Shown: positions 9,639 through 17,950 of the stretch, one piece after another | Layout of the letters: every line of letters begins with the position of its first letter | How positions within the stretch are numbered: the stretch's first letter is position 1 | NCBI GenBank assembly: GCA_947500135.1 | Contig: CANMQX010000003.1 | Coordinates: 310,001-374,000, forward strand | Direction: 5' to 3' | DNA from: an uncultured Paracoccaceae bacterium | Lineage (GTDB): Bacteria > Pseudomonadota > Alphaproteobacteria > Rhodobacterales > Rhodobacteraceae | Length of the DNA stretch: 64,000 nucleotides | Notes under the pieces: generated by a model | What the model saw: only the letters and a program-made list of their open reading frames with translations | What the model was told of the DNA's origin: nothing | Database searches by the model: none | Made by a program: the position numbers and the translations under genes

Positions 9639-9653
9639 TTAACAATCGGTTAG
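9639..9653. promoter_or_regulatory. Candidate CtrA binding site between fliF and fliL
   Basis: The sequence reads TTAA, seven bases, TTAG, one mismatch from the alphaproteobacterial CtrA consensus TTAA-N7-TTAA. It sits in the divergent fliF/fliL intergenic region, 59 bases from the fliF start and 44 from fliL. CtrA is known to activate flagellar genes in Rhodobacterales. The assignment is by inspection only. Confidence 0.4.
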
Positions 9654-9696
9654 GGCTTCCCAGTTATGTTCTGGAAAAGTTCTGAAAGGATTTGGG

Positions 9697-10188
9697 ATGA
9701 CGGCAGAAGCTGATGCACCAGAAGAGGCACCAAAAAATACTTCAAAACTCCCTTTGATTCTTGGCGTGGTTTTTGCCGTTCTTGGGGGCGGTGGCGGGTT
9801 TTTCGCGGTTCAATCCGGGATTCTTTTTGGGAACTCCGACGAAGATCATGAGGCTGAGGTTGCCGAGGCTGATGCGGTCGCTCGTCCTGAAGTTTCGTTT
9901 GTTGCTATTGATCCGTTGGTGATTTCCTTGCCCAGTAGCGGCGGGCGGGACCATCTGCGGTTTGCAGCACAGCTGGAAGTACCTCCCGAATACGCGGCCG
10001 AGGTTGAAGCAATCAAACCGCGCATCGTGGATGTGCTGAACGGGTATTTGCGCGCCGTTGATCTTGCCGAACTAGAGGATCCCACAGCGTTGATCCGTTT
10101 GCGCAGCCAGATGCTGCGTCGCGTGCAAGTTGTCGCCGGCAAAGGCCGTGTCGGCGACCTTCTCATCATGGAATTCGTGTTAAGTTAA
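9697..10188 (+). CDS. fliL: Flagellar basal body-associated protein FliL
   Basis: The 163-residue inner-membrane protein has a short cytoplasmic N-terminus, one membrane helix (about residues 19-41, LILGVVFAVLGGGGGFFAVQ), and a periplasmic domain with the FliL-type pattern FVAIDPLVISLPSSGG, then LRFAAQLEVPPEYAAEVEAIKPRI and a closing FVLS. FliL surrounds the stator units and supports motor torque. It heads a + strand run with a DUF6468-like gene, a motE-like gene and motA, which fits a stator role. A second FliL-like gene is at 19409. Confidence 0.93.
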   Translation: MTAEADAPEEAPKNTSKLPLILGVVFAVLGGGGGFFAVQSGILFGNSDEDHEAEVAEADAVARPEVSFVAIDPLVISLPSSGGRDHLRFAAQLEVPPEYAAEVEAIKPRIVDVLNGYLRAVDLAELEDPTALIRLRSQMLRRVQVVAGKGRVGDLLIMEFVLS

Positions 10189-10199
10189 GGAACGTCCAA

Positions 10200-10556
10200 A
10201 TGACTATGATTGCTGATATTCTGTTGATAGCAGGGGCGTTTGGTGCCGGATTGTACTGTTTGGTACTGTCGCGCAGGCTGCGTCGGTTCACCGATCTTGA
10301 AAAAGGCGTTGGTGGTGCAGTGGCTGTCTTGTCAGCGCAGGTAGATGATTTGACAAAGACGCTCAATAAGGCGCAGTCGACCGCAAAAATGTCTGTAAGC
10401 ACACTTGATGACGTCAGTGCCCGGGCCGAGGCGGCCGGGGCGCGACTGGAACTGCTGGTCGCATCGTTGCACGATTTGCCTGATCCGGGAATCGCGCCAT
10501 CCAGTGAAAGCCCGTTTTTCGTGCGTCGCCCCACCGGACCGGAAGGCCGACAGTAA
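10200..10556 (+). CDS. Small membrane-anchored flagellar-cluster protein (DUF6468-like)
   Basis: The 118-residue product has one N-terminal membrane helix (residues 5-23), a basic stretch RRLRRF, and then a predicted coiled coil (AVLSAQVDDLTKTLNKAQSTAK and EAAGARLELLVASL). Its tail is Pro/Ser-rich. It resembles the DUF6468 family that accompanies fliL in alphaproteobacterial flagellar operons; that name is from memory and not checked. It lies 11 bases after fliL and overlaps the motE-like gene by one base, so a role in stator assembly is inferred. No catalytic motif is visible. Confidence 0.7.
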   Translation: MTMIADILLIAGAFGAGLYCLVLSRRLRRFTDLEKGVGGAVAVLSAQVDDLTKTLNKAQSTAKMSVSTLDDVSARAEAAGARLELLVASLHDLPDPGIAPSSESPFFVRRPTGPEGRQ

Positions 10557-11125
10557 TGGCCAGACGAACACGCCGGACCGGGCGGGCAACGCTCGGCATT
10601 ATCTCAAGTTTGCTGATTGCATCAGCCATGATCCGCATTGGTGCGGGGACGGGCCCTGCGCTGGCGGAGGAAGTGGCTGCGGAGGAAATCCCGATTGCGG
10701 CAACATCTGTTGATGCTACGGATACGAGCGCGTTGCTCGAAGCGTTTCAGCGCCGGGAGGCCCGATTGGCCGAACGTGAGGCGCAACTCCAGGCGCGCAT
10801 CCAGGCGTTGAATGTTGTCGAGGACGAGGTCGCAGAGAAACTTGCGGCATTGGAAGCTGCTGAGCAGACGCTTGCCGCGACAATAGCGCTCGCAGACGGG
10901 GCTGCTGCGACAGATCTTGAAAAGCTAACAACGGTTTATGAGAACATGAAACCGAAAGAGGCCGCAGCTCTTTTTGAAGAGATGTCGCCTGAGTTTGCGG
11001 CCGGATTTCTGGGGTTGATGCGCGCGGATGCTGCAGCCCTGATCATGACGCAGTTGGAACCCGAAACGGCATATTCGTTCAGCGTCGTACTTGCCGGTCG
11101 CAATGCGAATGCGCCGACAGAGTAA
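10556..11125 (+). CDS. MotE-like periplasmic protein (MgtE-N/FliG-like repeat)
   Basis: The 189-residue protein has an N-terminal hydrophobic signal or anchor (about residues 13-38), a long charged coiled coil (RREARLAEREAQLQARIQAL, then VEDEVAEKLAALEAAEQ) and a C-terminal MgtE-N type repeat with YENMKPKEAAALFEEMSPEF and AAALIMTQLEPETAYSFSV. This layout matches MotE, described in Sinorhizobium as a periplasmic chaperone of the motility protein MotC. Here it sits between fliL and motA, supporting a role in stator function. The precise partner is not shown by the sequence. Confidence 0.78.
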   Translation: MARRTRRTGRATLGIISSLLIASAMIRIGAGTGPALAEEVAAEEIPIAATSVDATDTSALLEAFQRREARLAEREAQLQARIQALNVVEDEVAEKLAALEAAEQTLAATIALADGAAATDLEKLTTVYENMKPKEAAALFEEMSPEFAAGFLGLMRADAAALIMTQLEPETAYSFSVVLAGRNANAPTE

Positions 11126-11211
11126 ACGCTGAGGGAACGTTAACCCCTTTGTTGTAACACCAAGTTGCGGCCGTTCGTGGTCAATCTGAATTGTGAGGAG
11201 AACCGTACCCG

Positions 11212-12081
11212 ATGGTTGGTTTGATCGGTATTGTGATCATCTTTGTGATGGTTTTTGGCGGCTACCTGTTGGCCGGCGGTAAGATGGGGATCATTCTCAA
11301 GTCATTGCCTTTCGAGATGATCATGATCGCCGGTGCCGCCATCGGGGCTTTTGTGATCAGCAATGACACGTCCGCCATCAAACACACGCTCAAGGATGTC
11401 GGTAAGGTCTTTAAGGGGCCGAAATGGCAGTCCCAGGATTATCGTGATGCCTTATGCATGATGTTTGAGTTGGTTCGGGTTGCCCGAACCAACCCCGTGG
11501 CGCTGGAAGGTCATATCGAAGCCCCAGATACCTCGGACATCTTCGGGAAATACCCTAAGATCCTTGGTGACAAAGAAGCAATCGCACTGATCTGTGATAC
11601 ACTGCGTTCGGCATCGATGAATTACGATGACCCGCATCAGGTGGAGGAGGTGCTTGAGAAACGAATCGAAGCGACGCTTCATCACAACATGCATTCCTCT
11701 CACGCGCTCCAAACGACGGCTGACGCATTGCCGGCCTTGGGTATTGTCGCGGCGGTGTTGGGCGTGATCAAGACGATGGCGTCCATTGACCAACCGCCAG
11801 AAGTACTGGGTAAGCTGATTGGCGGCGCACTTGTTGGCACGTTCCTGGGCGTTTTTCTTGCCTACGGTATTGTCGGACCGTTCGCCACAAAGGTTAAAGC
11901 CGTTATTGAGGAGGACGCGCATTTTCAGCAGTTGATAAGGGAGGTTTTGGTGGCAAATCTCCATTCTCATGCACCCAATATCTGCATTGAAGTCGGGCGC
12001 CAGAATATGCCCAGTCATCATCGCCCGAGCTTTTCGGAAATGGAGGATGCATTGAAAGCGTCAAAGCAGGAGGCGGCATGA
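11212..12081 (+). CDS. motA: Flagellar motor stator protein MotA
   Basis: MotA is the membrane subunit of the ion-driven stator. The 289-residue product shows four hydrophobic segments: two at residues 3-25 and 35-50, and two around residues 175-195 and 205-228 with LPALGIVAAVLGVIKTM and GALVGTFLGVFLAYGIVGPF. The loop between pairs carries the charged residues expected to contact FliG. Length is typical. A good GTGAGGAG ribosome site precedes the start. Its TGA overlaps the ATG of the next gene, an unknown secreted protein. motB lies at the left edge of the window. Confidence 0.96.
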   Translation: MVGLIGIVIIFVMVFGGYLLAGGKMGIILKSLPFEMIMIAGAAIGAFVISNDTSAIKHTLKDVGKVFKGPKWQSQDYRDALCMMFELVRVARTNPVALEGHIEAPDTSDIFGKYPKILGDKEAIALICDTLRSASMNYDDPHQVEEVLEKRIEATLHHNMHSSHALQTTADALPALGIVAAVLGVIKTMASIDQPPEVLGKLIGGALVGTFLGVFLAYGIVGPFATKVKAVIEEDAHFQQLIREVLVANLHSHAPNICIEVGRQNMPSHHRPSFSEMEDALKASKQEAA

Positions 12082-14321
12082 TGCTACGTTTGCTCCTGCT
12101 GTTCCTTTTATCCCTGGCAAGTGCGACTAATGCCAACCCGGTGCGCGTTCAGACAGGCGAACATGACACATTTACCCGCGTTGTGTTGACGATCCCCAGC
12201 GGAGCGGACTGGCAACTTAACCGTGACGAGCAGGGCTATGTCATCAGTCTTCCAACATCAGATGGTTATGATCTTGATGGTTTTTTCGAACTTATCCCAC
12301 AAGATCGGATTTTTGAAGTGTCTCAGAACGATACCAAAGGCGAACTTCGTTTGGGTATTGATTGCGAGTGCTATGCAGATGCTTTTCTTGATCAACCAAA
12401 TATTCTGGTCGTGGATATACGTGACGGCACACCTGCCGCTGATTCACCTTTCGAGGTTGTGCAAGCCAGCGCATCATCAGGACTGCCGAAAATTCCCCCT
12501 CTGCAACCAGTCTCGCGCTTCGAGGTGCAGCGCGATCCGTTGATTCCATTAATCGTTACTCCGGATGCGCCCAGGCCACGACCCGTCATCGAAGCTGAAC
12601 AGGACGTTCCGGTCTTCGCTACACCCGATGCTGAAGCCGGCGATCTGCCGTCGTCTTCTGCGGACGCGTCAGCCGTTTCGGTTGATCTTAATCAGCTGGA
12701 GTCATCTGTTGTCGAAAGCCTCGGTCGCGCGTTGAGCCAGGGTCTATTGGAGCCGGAACTCGAAGGTGATCTTTCGGATCGTCGCGCCGATGATCTTGTG
12801 GATGTGGCCGCACCTGGAATTCGCGCGCTGACGGGTGTTGATCGGGCGGCTGTGCCAGAAGACCCGCCAAACATCCTTACACAGGATGGTGGGTCATGCC
12901 TGCCGGATCGTTGGTTCGATGTTGGGACGTGGGGCGACGAACGACCGTACACAACGCAGATCGGTGAGGTGCGGGCAAAGTTGACATCTGCGACCGACCG
13001 AATTGATGAAGATGCGGTTCTCGAGTTGGCGCGGAAATATATCTTCTTCGGCTTTGGTCGAGAGGCAGAACAAACGCTGCAGTTGGACGGGGTGCGCTCA
13101 ATTGAACGAAACTATTTGATTGCGATGGCGCGTGTCATTGACGGTGACTCTTTTGACCAAAGCCTGTTCTCGCAACAAGCAAGCTGTGTATCACCAGTGG
13201 CACTTTGGGCGTTTTTGGCTTCTGGCCCGGATGCCGTTGACGTTCAGATTGATCAACCAACTATCCTGCGCACGTTCATGAGCTTGCCTGAGGCCCTCAA
13301 ACAGCATCTTGCGCCAATGCTCTCGGACCGATTTGTCGCCATTGGAGACAATGATGCTGCGGTGCAAATCATGAAGGTGATTAGATCAATACCAGATGCA
13401 CCGCTCGCTGCAGAGCTCGCACAAGTGGGTCTGTTACGATCCCTAGGCGAGGAGGATACCGCTGTCGAAAAGGTGGTTGAAATCGTCGCCACCGATGTCA
13501 GGACCACTCCGGAAGTGATGATTGCCCGGCTTGATGATGCAATCCAAAATGAACGCCCACTCACCGAAGATGATTTTCTGTTAGCGGATTCATTGCGGTT
13601 TGAAAATGCGCAGACGTCAGCAGCGACCAATATTGCTGTGGCGCAGATCCGGGCATATCTTCATCTGAACAATTTTGCCGCGGCAGAGCGTCTAATCCGG
13701 GAGGAAACCGGCCGGGTAGATGATGAAATCCTGATTGAACTCGAAAACAAGTACGCGCGCGGTGCTGTGGAGGCGATGCAAGCCGACGCCTTTCTTGGAT
13801 ATGCCTTTGACCCTCTATCGACAAACCTGACACCAACAACGGAGAACGAGATCGCAGCCCGATTATTGATGCTCGGCTTCCCGGAACGGGCCAAGGAAGT
13901 CGTCGCGGGTCGTGCCGAGAATGATGATGCGAACGAAAGAAGTTATCTGCGAGCCAAAGCTGCGTTGGCCTTGAACGATCCAAGTGCAGTCCTGGTCGCA
14001 CTTGATGGACGTCAGTCCGAACAGGCAAACAAGTTACGGCGCATTGCCCTAGAAATCGCGCAGTCAGATGGTTTGGTTGCGGAAGCTTATGCAGATGAGG
14101 CACCACGAAGCCTTTGGCGTCGGGGGGATTTTTCCGCGTTGATCAATTCAGGCGATGCGTTGTTGCAAGCTGCATCCAATACTGTGCTTGATCGTGAGGT
14201 TGCCGCATTGGACCCGGACAAGCCACTGACGAGTGGCAGAGATCTTTTGAATCAGTCTGCGCAGTCAAGAGAGATCATGGACGAGTTGCTTGCGCGGTTT
14301 TCAGTTTCCGACGGTACTTGA
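12078..14321 (+). CDS. Large secreted protein of unknown function in the flagellar operon
   Basis: The 747-residue product begins with a clear signal peptide (LRLLLLFLLSLASATNA), then an AMIN-like beta domain (about residues 20-115: VRVQTGEHDTFTRVVLTI, then YVISLP and LVVDIRDG). A Pro/Ala/Asp-rich linker of roughly 150 residues follows. The remainder (about 290-747) is helical and reads like degenerate TPR/SEL-type repeats (for example LARKYIFFGFGREAEQTLQL and RAKAALALNDPSAVLVAL). Two pairs of cysteines lie in the secreted part. It is translationally coupled to motA (ATGA overlap) and precedes a lytic transglycosylase, so a periplasmic role around stator or cell-wall remodelling is inferred. 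I do not recognise a named family. Confidence 0.8.
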   Translation: MMLRLLLLFLLSLASATNANPVRVQTGEHDTFTRVVLTIPSGADWQLNRDEQGYVISLPTSDGYDLDGFFELIPQDRIFEVSQNDTKGELRLGIDCECYADAFLDQPNILVVDIRDGTPAADSPFEVVQASASSGLPKIPPLQPVSRFEVQRDPLIPLIVTPDAPRPRPVIEAEQDVPVFATPDAEAGDLPSSSADASAVSVDLNQLESSVVESLGRALSQGLLEPELEGDLSDRRADDLVDVAAPGIRALTGVDRAAVPEDPPNILTQDGGSCLPDRWFDVGTWGDERPYTTQIGEVRAKLTSATDRIDEDAVLELARKYIFFGFGREAEQTLQLDGVRSIERNYLIAMARVIDGDSFDQSLFSQQASCVSPVALWAFLASGPDAVDVQIDQPTILRTFMSLPEALKQHLAPMLSDRFVAIGDNDAAVQIMKVIRSIPDAPLAAELAQVGLLRSLGEEDTAVEKVVEIVATDVRTTPEVMIARLDDAIQNERPLTEDDFLLADSLRFENAQTSAATNIAVAQIRAYLHLNNFAAAERLIREETGRVDDEILIELENKYARGAVEAMQADAFLGYAFDPLSTNLTPTTENEIAARLLMLGFPERAKEVVAGRAENDDANERSYLRAKAALALNDPSAVLVALDGRQSEQANKLRRIALEIAQSDGLVAEAYADEAPRSLWRRGDFSALINSGDALLQAASNTVLDREVAALDPDKPLTSGRDLLNQSAQSREIMDELLARFSVSDGT

Positions 14322-14390
14322 CTGGCCCCGTTTCGAGTTACGAATTGTCAACCAATCGCAAATAAGTTGATAGCGAAATAGCAGCAGAAG

Positions 14391-15077
14391 GTGCGTTTGC
14401 GTATGTGGGGCAGAATGCCGCTTGGTTGGGTGATCCAAATAAGGCACTTGGCAGCCTTTGGACTGACGCTTTTGATTGGCGCCCAACCGGTCCAGTCGCG
14501 CGAAGCGAGCCTGTGTTACGATGCCGCTCAGCTTGCGGCTGCACGAAATAATATTCCCTTTGCGGTTCTGTGGGGCATCACGCAGACTGAAACTGGGCGA
14601 AATGAATCAGGTGTGGTCGAACCTTGGCCTTGGACACTCAATATCCATGGCGAGGGATATTGGCTCAACTCACGTGACGCAGCACGCAGGCGCGCGACCC
14701 AGAGCATTGCGCAGGGGCACGACAGCGTCGATCTGGGATGTTTCCAAATCAACTATCGTTGGCATCACCAGCATTTTTCATCGGTTGACGAAATGTTGGA
14801 TCCCAACGCCGGGGCGACCTACGCCGCTAAGTTCTTGAAATCGTTGTTTGCAGAAAAGGGCAATTGGTCGGAGGCTGCTGGCGCATATCATTCGCGCACG
14901 CCCCAATATGCCGCCAGATATCGGGAGCGGTTTGACCGGTTTTATGCGAGTGCAACCGCAAAGACCAACCAATCAGCCATCAGGCCAGCCCGACAAAACA
15001 GTTTCCCGTTGCTGCGCCAGGGTTCTGGTCAGACCGCACTCGGTTCGCTGGTACCATTTGCAGAAAGCGATAGCTGA
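14391..15077 (+). CDS. Lytic transglycosylase (SLT fold) of the flagellar cluster
   Basis: The 228-residue protein has an N-terminal hydrophobic export signal (LAAFGLTLLIGAQPVQS) and a goose-lysozyme-like SLT domain. The likely catalytic glutamate is in WGITQTETGRN; downstream are SVDLGCFQINYRWH and the terminal pattern AAGAYHSRTPQYAARYRERF. Such enzymes cut peptidoglycan glycan strands; here, between motA and flhA, it most likely opens the wall for rod assembly, a job done by the muramidase half of FlgJ in enterobacteria. The FlgJ at 29158 lacks that half. Start is GTG 14391; ATG 14403 is an alternative. Confidence 0.88.
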   Translation: MRLRMWGRMPLGWVIQIRHLAAFGLTLLIGAQPVQSREASLCYDAAQLAAARNNIPFAVLWGITQTETGRNESGVVEPWPWTLNIHGEGYWLNSRDAARRRATQSIAQGHDSVDLGCFQINYRWHHQHFSSVDEMLDPNAGATYAAKFLKSLFAEKGNWSEAAGAYHSRTPQYAARYRERFDRFYASATAKTNQSAIRPARQNSFPLLRQGSGQTALGSLVPFAESDS

Positions 15078-15080
15078 TCC

Positions 15081-17171
15081 ATGGTTGGACTTTCACTTCG
15101 CGACTTATTTCAACCCACGATCATTTTGGCGCTTGCGCTAATGGCAGTCATTGTCATGATGATCTTGCCGATGCCAGCATGGGTATTGGATATCGGACTG
15201 GCGGCATCGTTCGCACTGGCTATCCTTATTTTTACGGTGACTTTGTTCATCGATCGGCCGCTTGACTTCTCCGCGTTCCCGACCGTTTTGCTTGCATCAC
15301 TGGTACTACGCCTGTCGTTGAATGTGTCGTCGACAAAGTTGATTATCGGCGAAGGGCATACAGGGACCGATGCAGCCGGTGACGTGATCGCGGGCTTTGC
15401 GATGTTCGTGATGGGTGGCAATATCCTACTGGGGCTGGTCGTCTTTTGCGTGCTGTTGATCGTCAACTTTGTTGTGATCAACAAAGGGGCAACGCGGATG
15501 GCAGAGGTGGGTGCGCGATTTGCGCTTGATGCGATGCCCGGCAAACAATTGGCGATCGACAGCGATATGTCTGCCGGCGCCATCGACCACCAAGAGGCCA
15601 AGTTGCGCCGTGAGCGTGAACAGGCCGAGACGACATTTTTTGGATCACTTGATGGGGCGTCAAAATTTGTAAAAGGCGATGCCATCGCAGGATTGCTTAT
15701 TACTGCTTTGAATCTGGTGATGGGACTCATTATCGGTGTCTCGGTTCACAGTATGCCGATTGGGCAAGCATTTGAAACTTATGCGATTTTGACGGTAGGC
15801 GATGGACTGGTATCCCAAATACCGGCCGTTGTCATATCGATTGCATCCGCACTGCTGCTTGCGCGTGGGGGTGCGACGGGATCGACTGATTTAGCATTGG
15901 TGGCCCAGTTGGGGCGCCACCCGGCAGCGCTCGCAACTGTGGCACTTCTGATGGGGTTGTTTGCCTTGGTACCCGGTTTGCCGTTTTTACCCTTCATGGT
16001 TGGCGCGCTCACTTTGGGCGGTTGTGCTTACGTCATGTCCACCGCCGCACAAAAGGCTGCAGCAGAAGCAGCTGCTGAACCCGAAATGGCAGAAGAGCCA
16101 ACGGCACAAACATCGTTGGGGGATGTGTTGGATCTGGATGACATCCATGTGGAATTTGCCCCCGATTTGGTTGAGATGGTTCTGGACCCGGGCACGGGGC
16201 TGGACGCGCGGATTGCAAACATGCGCAGCCATGTGGCTACGGCATTCGGCGTTGTGTTACCGGAAATTCGTCTGACAGATAACGCAGCCTTGCCGCCCGG
16301 CTGTTATGTGGTGAAGGTGCAGGGGGTCGAACAGGTGCGGGACACTTTGAAATCTGATCAGATACTCGCCCTGTTGAACGAAGGCGACGTATCCGAGCTG
16401 CCAGGGGAAGTTGTAAAGGAGCCCGTTTACGGTGCGCCGGCACGATGGATCGACCCGGCCAATCAGGAAACGGCGGCGCTTGCAGGTCTTACAACCGTAC
16501 AACCGACAGAAGTGTTGGCGACGCATCTACTTGAAATCGTCAAGCGCAACTTCCCAAGATTATTGACGTTAAAAGCGCTTCGTCGTCGGCTGGACGAAAT
16601 GGTGAACCTCAGCGATCCGGCCCGCGCCGAAGCGAACCGGAAAATGCTTGATGAGCTGATACCTGACAAGGTCCCGATTGACGTGCTGTTATCAGTATTG
16701 CGTCTATTGTTGGAGGAGCGGGTTTCAATCCGAAACCTTCCACTAATTCTTGAAGCCACCGCCGAGGGGAGGCAGCTTTTCCAAACGGCCGACAGCATCA
16801 CCGAACATGTGCGGCAGCGGCTGGGTTTCCAACTGGTGGCAGAGATGCGGCGGCCTGACGGAACCATCCCCCTGGTGCAGTTATCGCCAGAGTGGGAAGA
16901 CACATTCACGACCTATGAAATTCGCACTGATCGCGGCGGCGGAGATGTGGCGTTGCCACCGGAAAGCTTTAACCAGCTTGCAGACGGCATTGCGGAAAAA
17001 CTGGGCCAGGCTGCAGAAGCAGGGGCCTATGCGGCTGTTGTGACCTCGATGCGGCGTCGGCGGTTTCTCAGGACAGTAATGGCGGCCAAGGGGATTATGA
17101 ACCCGGTCCTATCATTTGAAGAGATTGGCATCGATGCCCGCCCGGCACTTGTTGGTCTGGTGCCGACGTGA
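15081..17171 (+). CDS. flhA: Flagellar export gate protein FlhA
   Basis: FlhA is the large export-gate protein whose cytoplasmic ring receives substrates. The 696-residue product has eight predicted membrane helices in the first 330 residues. The family signature is present: FSAFPTVLLASLVLRLSLNV, then GARFALDAMPGKQLAIDSD (FHIPEP region). A linker leads to the cytoplasmic domain (about 350-696) with PEIRLTDNAALPPGCYVVKV and [20 protein letters not shown]. The stop TGA overlaps the GTG of fliR. Complete and typical. Confidence 0.97.
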   Translation: MVGLSLRDLFQPTIILALALMAVIVMMILPMPAWVLDIGLAASFALAILIFTVTLFIDRPLDFSAFPTVLLASLVLRLSLNVSSTKLIIGEGHTGTDAAGDVIAGFAMFVMGGNILLGLVVFCVLLIVNFVVINKGATRMAEVGARFALDAMPGKQLAIDSDMSAGAIDHQEAKLRREREQAETTFFGSLDGASKFVKGDAIAGLLITALNLVMGLIIGVSVHSMPIGQAFETYAILTVGDGLVSQIPAVVISIASALLLARGGATGSTDLALVAQLGRHPAALATVALLMGLFALVPGLPFLPFMVGALTLGGCAYVMSTAAQKAAAEAAAEPEMAEEPTAQTSLGDVLDLDDIHVEFAPDLVEMVLDPGTGLDARIANMRSHVATAFGVVLPEIRLTDNAALPPGCYVVKVQGVEQVRDTLKSDQILALLNEGDVSELPGEVVKEPVYGAPARWIDPANQETAALAGLTTVQPTEVLATHLLEIVKRNFPRLLTLKALRRRLDEMVNLSDPARAEANRKMLDELIPDKVPIDVLLSVLRLLLEERVSIRNLPLILEATAEGRQLFQTADSITEHVRQRLGFQLVAEMRRPDGTIPLVQLSPEWEDTFTTYEIRTDRGGGDVALPPESFNQLADGIAEKLGQAAEAGAYAAVVTSMRRRRFLRTVMAAKGIMNPVLSFEEIGIDARPALVGLVPT

Positions 17172-17950
17172 TCAACGAACTGCTGCCCCTGCTACCACTA
17201 TCCCAGGCCATGTTGTGGACCGGTTTGGTTGTCTTTATCCGGGTTGGTTCCATGATGTCACTGATGCCCGCATTTGGTGATCAGCCGGTTCCGATGCGGA
17301 TCAGACTGATCCTTTCATTGATGTTTACGCTGGTCGTTGCGCCAGCGGTGGCGCCCGATATAGGCACCGCTCCCCAAGACTTGCTGCAGATAGCATCGGT
17401 ATTGGGCAAGGAAGTCGCGGCTGGATTGTTTTTTGGCGTTCTGCTGCGCTTTTTCATCCTTGCGTTGCAGATTGCCGGGTCGATTGCGGCGCAGTCGACG
17501 TCACTATCGCAAATCTTTGGTGGGTCCGCTGGCGTAGATCCGCAACCGGCAATCGGACATGTGCTTGTCGTGGCCGGAACGGCACTTGCCGCATTGTCGG
17601 GACTGCACGTGCAAGCGGCGTCTTACATGATCTACACCTACACGATGGTGCCATATGGTGCCGGGCTGACCGGAGAAATCGTCAGTCGGGTCGGCACGGC
17701 AGAGGTCGGTCGGACCTTTGGCATGGGGTTCACCTTGGCCGCGCCGTTCCTGATCGCATCGTTGGTCTACAATGTGATCCTTGGCGTCATAAACCGTGCA
17801 ATGCCGCAACTCATGGTTTCATTTGTGGGGGCCCCTGCGATTACAGCGGGCGGATTATTGCTGCTGCTGCTTACGGCACCGATCATGTTGGGCATTTGGA
17901 TGGCGGCGTTCAGTACATTCATGGCCGCACCGTTTGAGGGTTGGCGATGA
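17168..17950 (+). CDS. fliR: Flagellar export gate protein FliR
   Basis: The 260-residue integral membrane protein completes the FliP-FliQ-FliR export pore. It has about six hydrophobic helices and the family stretches FIRVGSMMSLMPAFGDQPVP near residue 21 and GVLLRFFILALQIAGSIAAQ near residue 90. The start is GTG at 17168, overlapping the flhA stop by four bases. Its TGA overlaps the ATG of flhB. flhA, fliR and flhB thus form a translationally coupled gate operon, while fliQ and fliP lie in the two minus-strand blocks. Confidence 0.95.
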   Translation: MINELLPLLPLSQAMLWTGLVVFIRVGSMMSLMPAFGDQPVPMRIRLILSLMFTLVVAPAVAPDIGTAPQDLLQIASVLGKEVAAGLFFGVLLRFFILALQIAGSIAAQSTSLSQIFGGSAGVDPQPAIGHVLVVAGTALAALSGLHVQAASYMIYTYTMVPYGAGLTGEIVSRVGTAEVGRTFGMGFTLAAPFLIASLVYNVILGVINRAMPQLMVSFVGAPAITAGGLLLLLLTAPIMLGIWMAAFSTFMAAPFEGWR

